NCBI RefSeq assembly: GCF_043380555.1
Contig: NC_091744.1
Location: 1,247,046 to 1,311,045, forward strand
DNA: 64,000 bases
Direction of reading: 5' to 3'
Source of the DNA: Nothobranchius furzeri
Lineage: Eukaryota > Chordata > Actinopteri > Cyprinodontiformes > Nothobranchiidae
Positions 33,447 to 44,651 of the stretch are shown piece after piece. How positions within the stretch are numbered: position 1 is the first letter of the stretch; every line of letters begins with the position of its first letter. Position numbers and translations under genes: made by a program. The notes under the pieces were generated by a model that saw only the letters and a program-made list of their open reading frames with translations, did not search any database and was not told the DNA's origin.

Positions 33447-33690
33447 TGTTCGACACAGACACATGGCTGTCCTAAAAACTTTTAAGAAGTCTCGCAGTGT
33501 CAACCGAAACTGTGAAAAGCATGATGTGGATAGAAACACCATTGCCTACACTGCTGTGATTGCAGAGGTCCAGCTGGCAGATGACAGTGAGGAAAGGGAG
33601 AGAGTTCTATCATTTAGAGGTGGTTCAGTTCTTAAATATGCCAAAGATTTGAAGCTGTTTCTCGACAGTGAGCCTGTGCTGAAGGCATGA
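33447..33690 (+). CDS. CCDC106-like terminal exon (gene probably broken)
   Basis: Open frame to a TGA at 33688-33690. It reads 'DVRHRHMAVLKTFKKSRSVN' then 'CEKHDVDRNTIAYTAVIAEV' and 'SVLKYAKDLKLFLDSEP'. The 'HDVDRNTIAYTAVIAEV' block is what I recall of the coiled-coil domain-containing protein 106-like family in fish. An acceptor (cccag|atgatg) at 33446/33447 supports a last exon. 'tcaataaagaaaag' at 34008 could be its poly(A) signal. Upstream, the putative intron holds a Rex1 copy and earlier exons are doubtful, so whether a working gene remains is unclear. The function of this family is not well known to me. Confidence 0.5.
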
Positions 33691-34440
33691 ATTGAAAATA
33701 AAAAAGCTGAAAGAGACTTAATACCCAGCTCACACAAAATCAAAGAAAACTAGGTTTTTTTGTTAGTTCGTTGGGTCATTAGTGTTAACAATTTTGTTTT
33801 AAGCACAATTTTTGGTGTTTAACTTTTGACATGTCAAAAGTAAAGTCTTCCAACGACAGTTACTTGTAAATGTTTATGTTGAGCCATTCAGGTTTTTTGT
33901 GCATTCAGTTTTGATGTAATTTACAGTTTTTAATTTTGAATACTTTTTTAATCAAAAAAAGCTTTGCAAGTGCTTTGCAAAAACTTTACAAGTTCATTGT
34001 GTAATTTCAATAAAGAAAAGTTCACTGTAAAATACAAATTTTGCAAACTTTACAGGGGTTTATTTCCTTGCCTTCCAGCGAACGCTAACGTTGAAAAGAG
34101 TCTCCTAAAAACACTCTGGTCTTATTTCTCACTTCAGAGGCCTTTCTCTTATTTTCGTAGACTTCGAAGACACATTTTCTCTTGCGACTCTCAGCCATTT
34201 TCAAAAGAACCCGTTGAGAAAAAAGAGTGTGCATGCGCAAGGAGAAAACTGACCCAGGGGCGAGCACGTACGACGGACTTACGCAAAGGCTTCGCCAGAA
34301 TGATTGACAGTTATGCGAACCAATGGTTGACGTGATCCACCCGGAAGTAAAAGATCGAGTGCTATACCTTTAATGGGTAATTATGAAATCAAGTTGAAAA
34401 AGGTAGTTGCTTTGAAGTCCTTGGTTACTCTGTGTGTTTT
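33691..34440. other. 3' flank and unassigned repeat
   Basis: Up to about 34060 this looks like AT-rich 3' UTR or flank. 34080-34375 is a slightly GC-richer block ('gcatgcgcaagg', 'agaatgattgacag', 'acgtgatccacccggaagta') that I believe to be a dispersed fish repeat of unknown class. Confidence 0.3.
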
Positions 34441-34795
34441 CTGGTGATATTTATGACTTTTTGTGTTTAAACTAATAGGAAATTACAAGGAAGTTAATTC
34501 CAAACAGGTTATAGGTCACTTTGCAGCACTAACTCATGGTTATTACGATAAAATACCAGTATTGTTTGCTGGTAATTACGATGACTTTTTGTGTTTACAC
34601 TAACAGGAAATTACAAAGAAGTAAATTGGAAACAGCCTATTGGTCACTTTGCAGCCCTGATTTATGGTTATTACTATTAAAGTACCAGTATTGTTTCCTG
34701 GTAATTACCATGTTTTTTCGTGTTTATATGAATAAGTAATTATAGGAAACAGGTTATAGGTCACTTCGCAGCCCTGATTCATTATTGTATTATTG
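34441..34795. repeat. minisatellite, about 128-bp period, 2.7 units
   Basis: Units start with 'ctggt' at 34441, 34569 and 34698. Each contains 'actttttgtgtttacactaa'-like, 'ggaaattacaaagaagt'-like, 'aggtcactttgcagcc' and 'taccagtattgttt' blocks. The spacing is 128 and 129 bases. The third unit is partial. Confidence 0.85.
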
Positions 34796-35199
34796 CACTT
34801 TTTTTTGCAAAGTTACAACAGACACCTACATGGTTCTAACTTTGGTCATTTCGGTGTAATAATAAGAAATAAAACAGTCCTTATACCCCAAAATTATATG
34901 GTAATAAGTGGTAGTTAGGTAGATATTGGCAAGCAAAAATGAAAACTTATTACTGTATCATCTCAATGTATCTACAATGTAGGAACTTAGACATTATAAT
35001 CTGTTTATTTACTTGTTATTACAACAACATTACTATGATATTAGTGGTCTAAAAGCTGAAGTTATTAATGTGCCTGTTTATAGTTACAAGTAAGGGAAAT
35101 TACATATTATTATTACCCAGTTATAACCTATTTGTTATGTGAGTATTACTTCACTGTTACCATGTTATTATCGAGCTGTAATATAAAGTGCTACCGAAT
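34796..35199. other. no gene recognised
   Basis: AT-rich, with scattered 'ggtaattac'-like words that may be degraded minisatellite units. Confidence 0.35.
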
Positions 35200-36300
35200 G
35201 GGATTGGGCATCGAGAATCGAGCATCATCGATTGGAACCGGTTCCACCTGTTCATTTTTCCCAGAATCGCTCAACGTTTTTTATTTTGATTCCTAGTTTC
35301 GATTCCTAGAATGCCGACGGAAGAGGAATCCTTGGCCGATCTCCGTGAAAAATAAACGTGATCTGCAAATTGTGATCAACGCTTTTCAGAGCTGATCACA
35401 CCAGCTGTCTGTCTGCAGCACCGAGTCCCCTCTCCCTGCCCCCACCCAGATATAAACAAACGCATCTGCTGAACTTTTTCTCCGTAATGTAAATTTTAAC
35501 TCCTGCAGCGTAGAGGAAACTTGTTAAATATGTCAACACGGTGGATTTAATAGAAGCTTTAAAGAACAAACTCTGGACGGTGTGAGGTGAGTTTGTCTCA
35601 CTGCAGAAATAACAACACACACGGAGCGTCAGAAGGCTGAACAATAACCTGTAGAATAATTAAAGTCATCATGCTAGAGCAGCTTCTCTGTGGTGGACCA
35701 CACCAGCTTCTGCCACAATAAATAATTATAATAATAATAATAACAACAACAACAACAATAAATCACACACAAAGCTGTGAACATTTTAATTTCATTTCTG
35801 AACTATTTCTGTTGAGTTTTAATGTTTAAAATCTGTTAGGTTGTTACTGACAGCAGCCACATTTAAGTTTCACTTCCTGTTGTGACTAAACGCTGCTGCA
35901 GCATGGAGGTGTAGTTCTCAGTCATCCTGGACATGATCATCCTGAGAGTTTTAGCTGAAAACAGCTGGACGTTTCTGGATATGTTGGAGACATTTAGCCT
36001 CTCATCCCAGAGGCTGCTTCCAGACTTTGGTTGTGGTCAGAAACAAACACACTGGTTGTGCTGCAAGTCTTTCTTTTTTTCTCCAAAACGCATTTTAGTC
36101 TAAATGAAGGTGATGTTGTTGTTCATAGAATTAAAATTCATGTTGAAGTTAAGATTATTTCATTAAGTAGGACCTGCGGTTAGCTGGCTCATGTAAAGCA
36201 TGTCATGTCTTCAAGGAATCGGGAATCGATAGGAACCGGAATTGAAATGAGGAATTGGAATTGGAATCGGAATCGTTCAAAATCAAACGATGCCCAACCC
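35200..36300. mobile_element. non-autonomous hAT-type element with TSD
   Basis: Termini GGGATTGGGCATCG and, inverted, GGGTTGGGCATCG. Flanking 8-mers TACCGAAT (35192-35199) and TACTGAAT (36301-36308) match at 7 of 8. Subterminal regions repeat 'gaatcgga' motifs. No transposase frame in 1.1 kb. An 'ataat/aac' microsatellite lies at 35724-35760. Confidence 0.75.
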
Positions 36301-36308
36301 TACTGAAT

Positions 36309-38042
36309 AAAGATATTGATTGGTGACCTTAATAAATAACGTGACCATTTTTAAATAAGTTAAAATACGTTTTGTGAAAACTAACTTTTAACCATCTACT
36401 CTGTGTCTGTTAAAGTCTGTATCCTAGCTGGTTTGTCAAGTGTTTCATATTTTATTAATAATCTCATTACCAAGAAAAATAAAGTTCATGACTTATTTTA
36501 ATCTAGGGCGAAAACCTTTTGCAGCAGCGTATTGTAACGTCAGCTGCCCTGCTCAGGCATCATTCATGGAGACGCTGGCAGAGCAGAAATATGAGCAGAG
36601 AAGCTAATCCTTGAAAATCCAACAGAGTCTGGGTTTTTTGTATTAGACTCTCTAGCTCCTGGATTAATTTGAACTGAAATGAAATCTAAAATTGGCTTGG
36701 TCGTTGTATACTTGTCTGCCTCTCAATGCTAAATAGGGTGATGGAGAGGGCAAATGGACTATAAAAGCACAAACGCAGCATCCCCCCACCCCCCACGCCC
36801 CACCCCCGTTGATGCTTAGTTACAGTAAGAGTGACGTGGTATGTAAGCAGACATGTTGAAAGGAAACAGGTAGATCTACTAAAGTATGAAACTATATAAA
36901 GCTATTTGATGGCAGGTTGTGTTTATTTTAAGTTCAGTTCTCATGGTTACTCTTTTTTTCCCGTTTTTCCATCTTCTGATAATTTCCTGCCTACCTGTTT
37001 ATTATTTACTTCATTCCTTTTCACAATTACATTATTTCCCTCGAGTTATTTTTCCATTTTTCCACATGGCTGTTTCTGTCACTCTGCCCCTTGTTGTGCC
37101 CCCACCCCCACCCCATTATTTTCACCTAAGCAGCCTGAGAAATCTCGAAATCCACTCTCTTCATTTCCCTCCTGTCAGCGGTGATCAGACTCCAAATCTA
37201 TCCAATCCACCAATCAGACAGCAACTTACCGTGACCGTTTGATAACGTAGACAAGCGTGCTCCTGCCTCTTTTAGCCATCAGAAAGAGGCCACATGTGTG
37301 CTCTCATTTCCATCCCCTCTGCCTCTGATTCAAGCTTCCCTGTTAATTAGTGGGTGCTTGCTGGCAGGTTGCTACCTTTTGGTGGCTGCTGTCGGTACAC
37401 TTCACAGCTGGAGTTTTGTGCTTCATAGGTCTTTCATGATGGGAGGAGAATTTTCCAAGCGCCCTCCGCCATCTGTTTATAGGACATTACCATTTCCCTA
37501 CTGAATCCTCTTTTCCTGCCTCCATTTCCACATTCTCCTGCATCTCTCTTTTCAACTCTCAGGTGTTACTTTTCATCAATAAGCATTGAATTGTACGTTT
37601 TTGGTTTTCAATTTAAAGCATAAGCAAAGAAATGAGGCAAAATCAAGTCAGATTCATAACAGTTTTTGAACGTTTTGGGTATTTTAGCACTAGAAAGGGG
37701 TTAAATTGTAACCCACAACCTCAGTTCTGAGAAACAGGGATTAATTGTGAGTTCATCGATATCCTGACCAACTTACCTTACTCCACTCTACTTTACTTTA
37801 CTTTACTATTCAATAGTATGCCAGGTGTTACAACCACAGGCTGCACAATAGAACGGGTATTTGCTCACTCTGCATTGACTCCAGTTGGGTTTGGAGAGTG
37901 AGGAGGCCCAGACAGTAGGGCTGCAACGCTGTTCAATGCTCTCCAGCGCCAAGTGGGGCGTCTACGTATTCATGTCTATGCCCACATCACAACTGAGCTT
38001 CAGACGGAAGGTTTTGGAGTCCTGATATTTTGGACATCTATC
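36309..38042. other. no gene recognised
   Basis: Includes a C-rich patch at 36780-36810 and a TTTAC/TTTACT-type short tandem at 37785-37808 that may be a LINE or SINE tail. A plus-strand frame around 36906-37242 is Pro/Ser/Phe-rich and looks like chance. Confidence 0.35.
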
Positions 38043-38050
38043 ATCTACAC

Positions 38051-38626
38051 CAGTGTTTCCCAACACTGGTCCTCAGGTACCATTGTCCTGCATGTTTTCC
38101 ATGTTGCCCTTTCAAACACCAGTGTGTCTCTGGCTCTGCTGCCACACACCTGACTTAAATGAATAATAATAAAATTAATAATAATAAATATAATGCATTG
38201 AACTTATATGGCGCTTTTCAAGACCCCCAAAGACGCTTTCACACAATCTCACATTCACACACTGCTAGTGATGGTAAGCTACTTGTAGCCACAGCCGCCC
38301 TGGGGAGGTCTGACAGAGGCGAGGCTGCCTTTTGGCGCCGTCGGCCCCTCTGACCACCACCAGCACAGGCAAGTTGGGTGAAGTGTCTTGCCCAAGGACA
38401 CAACAGCAGGATACCCCTGGCGGGAGCTGGAATCGAACCCATGACCCTCCGATCATGAGGCAACCCACTCTACCACCTGAGCTACTGCTGCCCCATGAAT
38501 GAGTGATTAACCGATATCTGCAGCACTTGGTGTCCTGAGGAGCCGATGTAAATCAGGTGTGCTGAAGCAGAGACATGGAAAACATGTAGGACAGTGGTCC
38601 CTGAGAACCAGGGTTGGGAAACACTG
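38051..38626. mobile_element. hAT MITE containing a nested SINE
   Basis: Both ends carry a long inverted repeat: CAGTGTTTCCCAACACTGGT at the left, and CAGTGTTTCCCAACCCTGGT inverted at the right, continuing for about 60 bases ('cctacatgttttccatgtc'). Flanks ATCTACAC (38043-38050) and AACTACAT (38627-38634) match at 6 of 8. Without the SINE the MITE is about 240 bases. Confidence 0.85.
38165..38494 (-). mobile_element. tRNA-derived SINE, full length, inserted in the MITE
   Basis: On the minus strand: box A 'tagctcaggtgg', box B 'gggttcgattcc', then 'ttgggcaagacacttcaccc' and 'ggctgtggctacaagtagct', ending in an ATT-rich tail. The direct repeat ATGAAT at 38159-38164 and 38495-38500 is the target duplication. 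It must be younger than the MITE. Confidence 0.85.
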
Positions 38627-38634
38627 AACTACAT

Positions 38635-40913
38635 CATAGCCACAGCTGCCCTTGGGCTAGGGATGCTCGATATTGTCTTTTTTGCTAATATTGTCTAACT
38701 CTTAATTTCCAAGACCGAAAAAATAATAATAAGGTTGCTGATCTATCACTGATGTTTCTCTGCTGGACCTCCACTCCATGTGTTTACATTTACATTTAGG
38801 GAAAACAACAGAATAAATGGATTATTAACGGGCTGATTTTGCTTTCTAAGTTTGTGCCTTGCAGAACATTTGTCTTTGAAAGTATCAGCTTATTTAGGAA
38901 ATGTTTGGGCATCTGTTAAAGTTACCAAGTTAATAAAATGTAAGCGGTGTGCGCATACTCATGCTGAGCTAGGCTAATTGCTAAGCACAACGCTGTCTGT
39001 AGTCAGTAATGTATTTTTTTCTGTTTATTGTAGTTACAGAGACAAAACGTTTCTAAATATCTTCATTTAAGAAAAGCAAGCCTTGGGTGAGATTCTTGTG
39101 TTTGTTTTAGTCATTTGTTTGCTAGCTACCCACAGCTGCATGCTCTAAAAACAGCAGATCCTCACTACACAGGGCTAAAAACTAAAATATCTCAAAAACT
39201 AAACCTCAGATTTGTCATATTTTGACATTTTGAGAGAGAAGGGCTGAAGCCGAAGGGTTTGATGTGTAATTTGTACATGGTATGTAAAATATCTTGCCCT
39301 AGGACACAACAGCTGACATGACCGAGGGTTGACTGGGTTTGGACCTGCAACCTACTAATTACATGGCAAACTCCTAACTCCTGAGCCACCGTCATATAAG
39401 AATATCATTTAAAAATTAGGTGTAAACTGAATAAAAGTATTCTCCAGGCACAATCTCTTAGTGATGGAAACTTTTACCAGTTGTAAATTTATAGCTTGCA
39501 ACCAGTGCATCTGTCAAACTATTAGCCACTTTAGTCAAGTCTGGACCATTTTTATCTCACATCACACAACTGTGAGTTGCAGCATCTAAATGCACCTTTG
39601 TTAGCCCTGTTTGGGTGGAGTGGGACTCTGTGAGGTTGCTTTTGCTTCCTGCTGAGGCGGTGTTTAATGCACTTGGAGATTTTCATTTCCAACTTATCTA
39701 TAATTCACAGTGTTTGTGCCGGCTTACTGTTGAGGTCAGAAATTTTTTACATTTTTAATGTGGAATTTCACTTAATAATACATTTTTTGCAGAGGCAAAC
39801 AAAGTGAGTGAGATGTGGGGAGGTGATAACATGTTTATAAACGGTTTGGCTGTTTAATAATTAGAACCACACGGCTGGCACTGTCTAGACCACCTAGTCC
39901 TCTGAAATCAAAATCAAACATGCAAACCCTGAGGTCACAACTTCCTTTTCCCAGAAATTGCAAAAATTCTTATATTTACACAGATTTTGTCCAATTAAAC
40001 GATGTAAAATGAAGGTTTTTAGGATGGAGGGCCTCAATTTATTCAAACCTATGCTATAAGGGATTATGGTTTGTCCAGTTGTTGCAACTAAATTTATTTT
40101 AATTAATCTTTAATAATAACAAGCTGCTTAACTGGAAAACAATAAGTAAAACTGAGCTCTTCTGTGGCCTTTCTTCTACAAGAGAGGAATAGAAGAAACC
40201 GAAAGCAGGGTGAAGAGAAACAACCAGCTGATGCAGATCACAAAAGATGGAATAAAACAAAACAATTAAGTGTGATGTGAAAAATCAAAAGTGTGACATT
40301 GAAAGAAAATTCTAAAGACACTGAGAATTGAACAAAAACAAATAATAAATCATAAACGAGATGTAGAGGCGGTAGGGCGGCAAAACAGGCAATCAGAGCA
40401 TTTTTTATATTTGCACCATTAGGGCCGAGTTAGAGAAGACGGGAATAAAAACTGGCAGGTAGAATAAAACAATAAATTAGGATCTCTGCTTTTAAAATAA
40501 AAATGTTTATGCGTACTAAACCTTAACAATTTTTGCAAACACATTTATTTGTCCCTGTCCACTCTATTACAATCATATGCAAGTGTTGAACTGAGGGGAA
40601 TAAAACCTTCTGGAGACCTAAATTATTTTAAAATAGAAGGATAATTAAAAAATACTATTTAATGAAGTATTGCCCAACTAAATAACAGAGTTTCTGATCA
40701 ATTCCACCCCTCTTTGTTGCGCCAAAGTGAAATTGCCGTCTATCTGCCAGACATCTACCGTAATATTACTACCAAGCGAGGTGGAACTAATGCCGCAAAA
40801 TTCACGCATCACCATGGCAGCATGGTGCGGTCATAAGACAAACCGTTGTGTAATGTTACACTGATTTGTCAGCACGGTGTGTGTTGTATAAAGGGTTTAA
40901 GACTAAAGTAAAT
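38635..40913. other. mostly unassigned AT-rich DNA with SINE scraps
   Basis: 38633-38662 and 39275-39400 (minus strand, with box A-like 'tggctcaggagtt' and 'gttgtgtcctagggcaaga') are SINE fragments. The rest shows no domain, LTR or transposon end. In particular, no copy of the LTR at 49543 is found ahead of the retroviral gag. Confidence 0.4.
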
Positions 40914-42212
40914 TTTAAAATTGACTACATCGCAGCAATCAGATGAAACACCTAGTAAAGAAAAGCATGCAAAAGGAAGTAAGGAAAGGGAACTTGAACA
41001 AACAACTCCACCTCGTGGAACGCTTCCAAAGTATTGCAGCACAGAACGTCGAGCGGCAAGTAAAGAAGGCTGAAGGGCGATTGATTGTTTTGCAGAACAT
41101 AAGGATTTTTTGAAAAGACAACCGAAGGCTGACTCATACTGGATTGACCTTGAGAATAAGGATGCAAATGTGCATGATGAGTTTAACGATGTTAACCGAA
41201 TTGTACAGGAAATATCTCAGAGCCTGCAGAAATCCATAAATCACATCGTAGGCACACAGTCAGATGAGGATAGTGAGAACACCACTAGCACAAGCAAGGA
41301 GAAAAGTTTCAAGCCTTTTTACAAACCAGGCGTCCACTCACCAGAACGTGTTGCTCCAAACACACTTCTGACTCAAGAGAAGGAAAAACCAGGTCCTAGC
41401 TGTGAAGACCATGATCTGAGACCCAGAAATGACTTAAGACCACCTACTCGATATACTGATAATGGTCAGTACCCAATTTTAATTAAGGGCACAAGGGCTA
41501 ATTATATTTCCTGGCAGAGCCTCGACCTCACTGGTTTGGTTTCGCAGCTACCCGAGATACAGGAAGTCGCTGGAAAGTAGATTAGGGCTTTCGAACATGA
41601 GACAACTGGGCTAATGCTTGCCCTTGGAGATCTCAAAGCTATTTTGACTCGAGTTGTTGGGACATCAGCTATGGGAACATTGCTCGCATCCAATGGAGTC
41701 CAATGGATGCTGGACCCAATGGCTGACGGCACGGAGTTAAACACACACAGAAATGCACTCTGGAACATACTAAGAGCAGCATATCCCAACAGGATTGACC
41801 CCAAAGCCTTGAAAGGTGAGCCACTTTCAGAGACCGAGAGTCCTGCATCATTCGTTGACAGGCAGCTCAGACGGTGGAAGCTGGAGACGGAGGAGGGTCC
41901 TGAGGGGACGCCGATAATGACATCTCTGTTCCGAACATCCCTGATTTCTGCTCTCCCGACTCCTGTGTGAGACAAACTGGAGGATGTTGTGGGACTGGAC
42001 TCAATGCCACATGCACAGTTCAGAGACCATGTAGTCCACGCAGTGGACCGCTATCGGAAAGACAATAATAAAATGATTGAGCAAGAAAAGTGTGCTCAGA
42101 GAAAACTCACGCAGCTGCATATAAATGAACTCCAGACCAAGGCTAAAACCCAGGCAGCAGTGGTGAAAAGTGACAGTCAAACCCAAGCATTGCAGACAGC
42201 TGTGGCCCCGCG

Positions 42213-43434
42213 CAGGGGTCGGCAACCTGTTCCCATCAAAGAGCCATTATTACCCATTTTCCACAGTAAAGAAAACACTGGGAGCCACAGCAGCCACGGC
42301 GTTGTGGGCGGGGCCTACCCTCAGACAGTAGAGAGCTGCTTTAACCAATCACAACAGGTGACAGCAGCCAGTACCGGTCGCTCGTGTACGTCAAAGTTAT
42401 CTTTCATAAGAAGATAATCAATAAAACGATTTATATAAAGTGGATCCAGAAGTTGTAGCCCGTCTCTGCCGACAATATTTTGATATTTTTCACCCTGTTG
42501 ATGGTTTTACTGAGCAGGTGCCACTTTTGTCATACGTTTCTTTTTAAAACACGTTTAGACTGTTCAGAATACAAATCCAGGCTCTGTCACGTTTGATTGT
42601 TGTAATTAAACTTTGTAGGTGGGGAAGGTCAGAAAAGGATCCGATCATTTAGTTTTTCCCTCATTTACAGTGACGGAGATAACGGTGCAGTGCGCCTGGC
42701 TCTGGTGTTAATTAAGTTTAATTTGATCTATTTTCACAAGAAAACAAAACAGTTAAAAGCAGGGCTTGTGTTGTGTTGACCGGATAGTTCCCGTTTTTGA
42801 CTATTTATTTTGACGGAGAAAGAATAGAAAGAATTTACCCCGACGCATGCAGACGAACTGACACTTTATTCGTTTCGCACATCGCAGATGTAGCTAAATC
42901 ACTCAAGAAAAGATTCCCATCTGAGCTGGACACGGAGCTCAGTGCAGCTCACTGTCAGTGCGTACGTACGGCGCACAGCGAGCTGAAGATGTGGAGAGGG
43001 GCTTGGAGCACGTCGCAGAACCAGGGCGCATGCAGGAAGATTCCTCCGACTGAATCAAGACTTGTCACTTAGAAAATGCTCCCTGATTATGAAACTTTGA
43101 CTGAATAGCACTTGTTCCTGTCTCCATTGTGGCGACACATCCAGGAGCTGAGGAGAATCCCAGAATCTCACATCCTCGTCAGCTCAGAACACGCATATGA
43201 TTACGCACAAGTGTGACGCGTCTACCCGGTCTCACAGTTAGACCGGGTTGGAGCTGTTCAGGTTTACGCAGACAATCTTTACATTTAGAATTGGCATACA
43301 GATGTAAAATTAATGCAGTAAAATATAAAGCATTTAATTTAAATATCCATTCATTATTTTACAAGCACAGAGAGCTGCATCAGATGGATGGAAGAGCCGC
43401 ATGCAGCTCCAGAGCCACGGGTTGCCGACCCCCG
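42213..43434. mobile_element. hAT (Charlie-like) element inserted in gag
   Basis: Left end CAGGGGTCGGCAACC; right end the same sequence inverted with one change. Next to the ends are 'gagccattatt' and 'agccgcatgcagctcc', like the 'gcggctc' subterminal motifs of vertebrate Charlie-type hATs. It separates the capsid and nucleocapsid parts of gag. The flanking 8-mers (42205-42212, 43435-43442) do not match, so the TSD has decayed or a flank was deleted. Confidence 0.7.
42797..43072 (+). pseudogene. hAT transposase fragment inside the gag insertion
   Basis: 91 codons. 'FVSHIADVAKSLKKRFPSEL' is reminiscent of the helical part of Charlie/ZBED-like transposases that precedes the catalytic insertion. 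No zinc finger or dimerisation region is seen. The assignment rests on this short motif and the surrounding hAT ends. Confidence 0.35.
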
Positions 43435-43664
43435 CTCAAACTCCATCTCAACCGGTTTTCAATGTCTACCCAAATCAGTATGGTAGACAGCAGCCTAGAC
43501 CACAGAGACGATTTCCTAATCGTTTCCCCAATCGGTACCCAACTCGACAAGGCTGGGTGCAGCAGAATCGACCCCCCTTCCAGGTGCATGTTGGGGGTGT
43601 GGCCAGATGGGTCACCTGATTCGAGACTGTCAGAATCCAATTCCAAGCCCTGAATAGTCTGGGC

Positions 43665-44057
43665 GTGGTCGTGGAACACGACCAAACCGGGGAAGAGGAG
43701 GTCCAGTTAATCTATGGGCAGCACAACAACGATTCTAGGGATGCCCTGAGAGCCCCTGGGGGGGAGGAGCAATTACCAATTTTAACAGCTAACGCCGATA
43801 AAGAACCAATGATCGATGTTAAAATAGAAGGAAAATCGGTACCAATGTTAGATGACACTGGAGCAACCTACTCATGCATTAAATCAAATTATGCAACTCA
43901 CCTCCCCATGTCTGAGAAAGGTTTAAAGACAATAGGGTTCTCGGGAACAAAACAAATAAACCCATTAACCGCTCCAGTAAAACTAGCAGTTGATGACAGC
44001 GAAATCGTAATCCCAATTGTTATTTCGGATCAAACTCCAGTTAATCTACTAGGATGA
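43665..44057 (+). pseudogene. retroviral protease
   Basis: Aspartic protease of the endogenous retrovirus. The catalytic motif Asp-Thr-Gly-Ala is at 43854-43865, within 'MLDDTGATYSC', and the C-terminal 'DQTPVNLLG' precedes a TGA (44055-44057) lying where the family's conserved Arg-Asp pair sits. It begins shortly after the gag TAG but in a different frame from the zinc knuckle, so an indel lies between them (around 43660-43740). Confidence 0.75.
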
Positions 44058-44651
44058 GATGCATCGTGTAAACTAAAAACAAAAATTTGGTGCTCACCAG
44101 AAGGAATTTATGTAGATAGCTCTGGATTAAACTTTCAAATGACTGCTCAGACAGAACACGCTAAGGTCTACTGGCTTGGTGACATTAACAAGCCAGTCTC
44201 CGAGATGTTTCAACAATGCGGAAAATTTATTGAAGCTCAACTTCCAGAAGCTACTGTGCCATTCAGTGACTGCACTATGACTTATGAACCTTCATGCAGT
44301 AAAATCTTTGAAGAAAAATGGGACAAAGAAACCAAAGACTTGCACGTTAGGCTAGTGTCACAATACATCGTGATAGGACAGCCAGGTGCAGCTGTGAATT
44401 TGGAAGAAAACCCATTTATTGAAAAATGGCACACTGTGCCAGAATCAGCACCACATATTACCTTAATGGTAAACAAAGGCTTTGAGTCAAAAGATCTTGG
44501 ACCAATGATGTTAACAGCAACTAAAACAGAGTGTCAGTAAACAGATAACCCGCTAATCTACACTACAAAAAATGCAGAAATGATTTAAATTCTCTGCGGT
44601 ACCACCATGATGTAGAAACCACAGGTTGTAACAGTCGCAAACAAAAAACAC
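44058..44651 (+). pseudogene. pol spacer between protease and reverse transcriptase
   Basis: About 200 codons in the protease frame link the two enzymes, longer than the usual linker. Open from 44058 to 44537, then stops at 44538-44540, 44586-44588 and 44613-44615. Recognisable pieces are 'HAKVYWLGDIN' and 'APHITLMVNKGFESKDLGPM'. I recall similar segments in other fish retroviral elements, but know no function. Cys-rich patches ('FSDCTMTYEPSCSK') are present. Confidence 0.5.

Larger units (their letters stand above)
40914..43657 (+). pseudogene. gag, three in-frame stops, split by a hAT insertion
   Basis: One frame runs from about 40914 to 42212, interrupted by stops at 41071-41073, 41578-41580 and 41968-41970. 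The N-terminal part is charged and low in complexity. From about 41450 ('DNGQYPILIKG') to 42130 it resembles a retroviral capsid, including 'MLDPMADGTELNTHRNALWN' and 'ESPASFVDRQLRRWKLETEE' and a helical end ('HVVHAVDRYRKDNNK'). After the hAT, 43435-43588 is basic and Gln/Asn/Pro-rich nucleocapsid. A zinc knuckle (Cys-x2-Cys-x4-His-x4-Cys, 43589-43630) follows in a different frame, and gag would end at TAG 43655-43657. Confidence 0.75.

Noticed and set aside
36906..37242. Overlapping Phe/Pro/Ser-rich frames
   Set aside because: Pyrimidine-rich DNA gives hydrophobic chance frames; no start context or splice sites.
41502..41975. 157-codon minus-strand frame under gag
   Set aside because: Antisense shadow of the capsid region with Ser/Arg-rich composition; the sense strand carries the capsid-like motifs.
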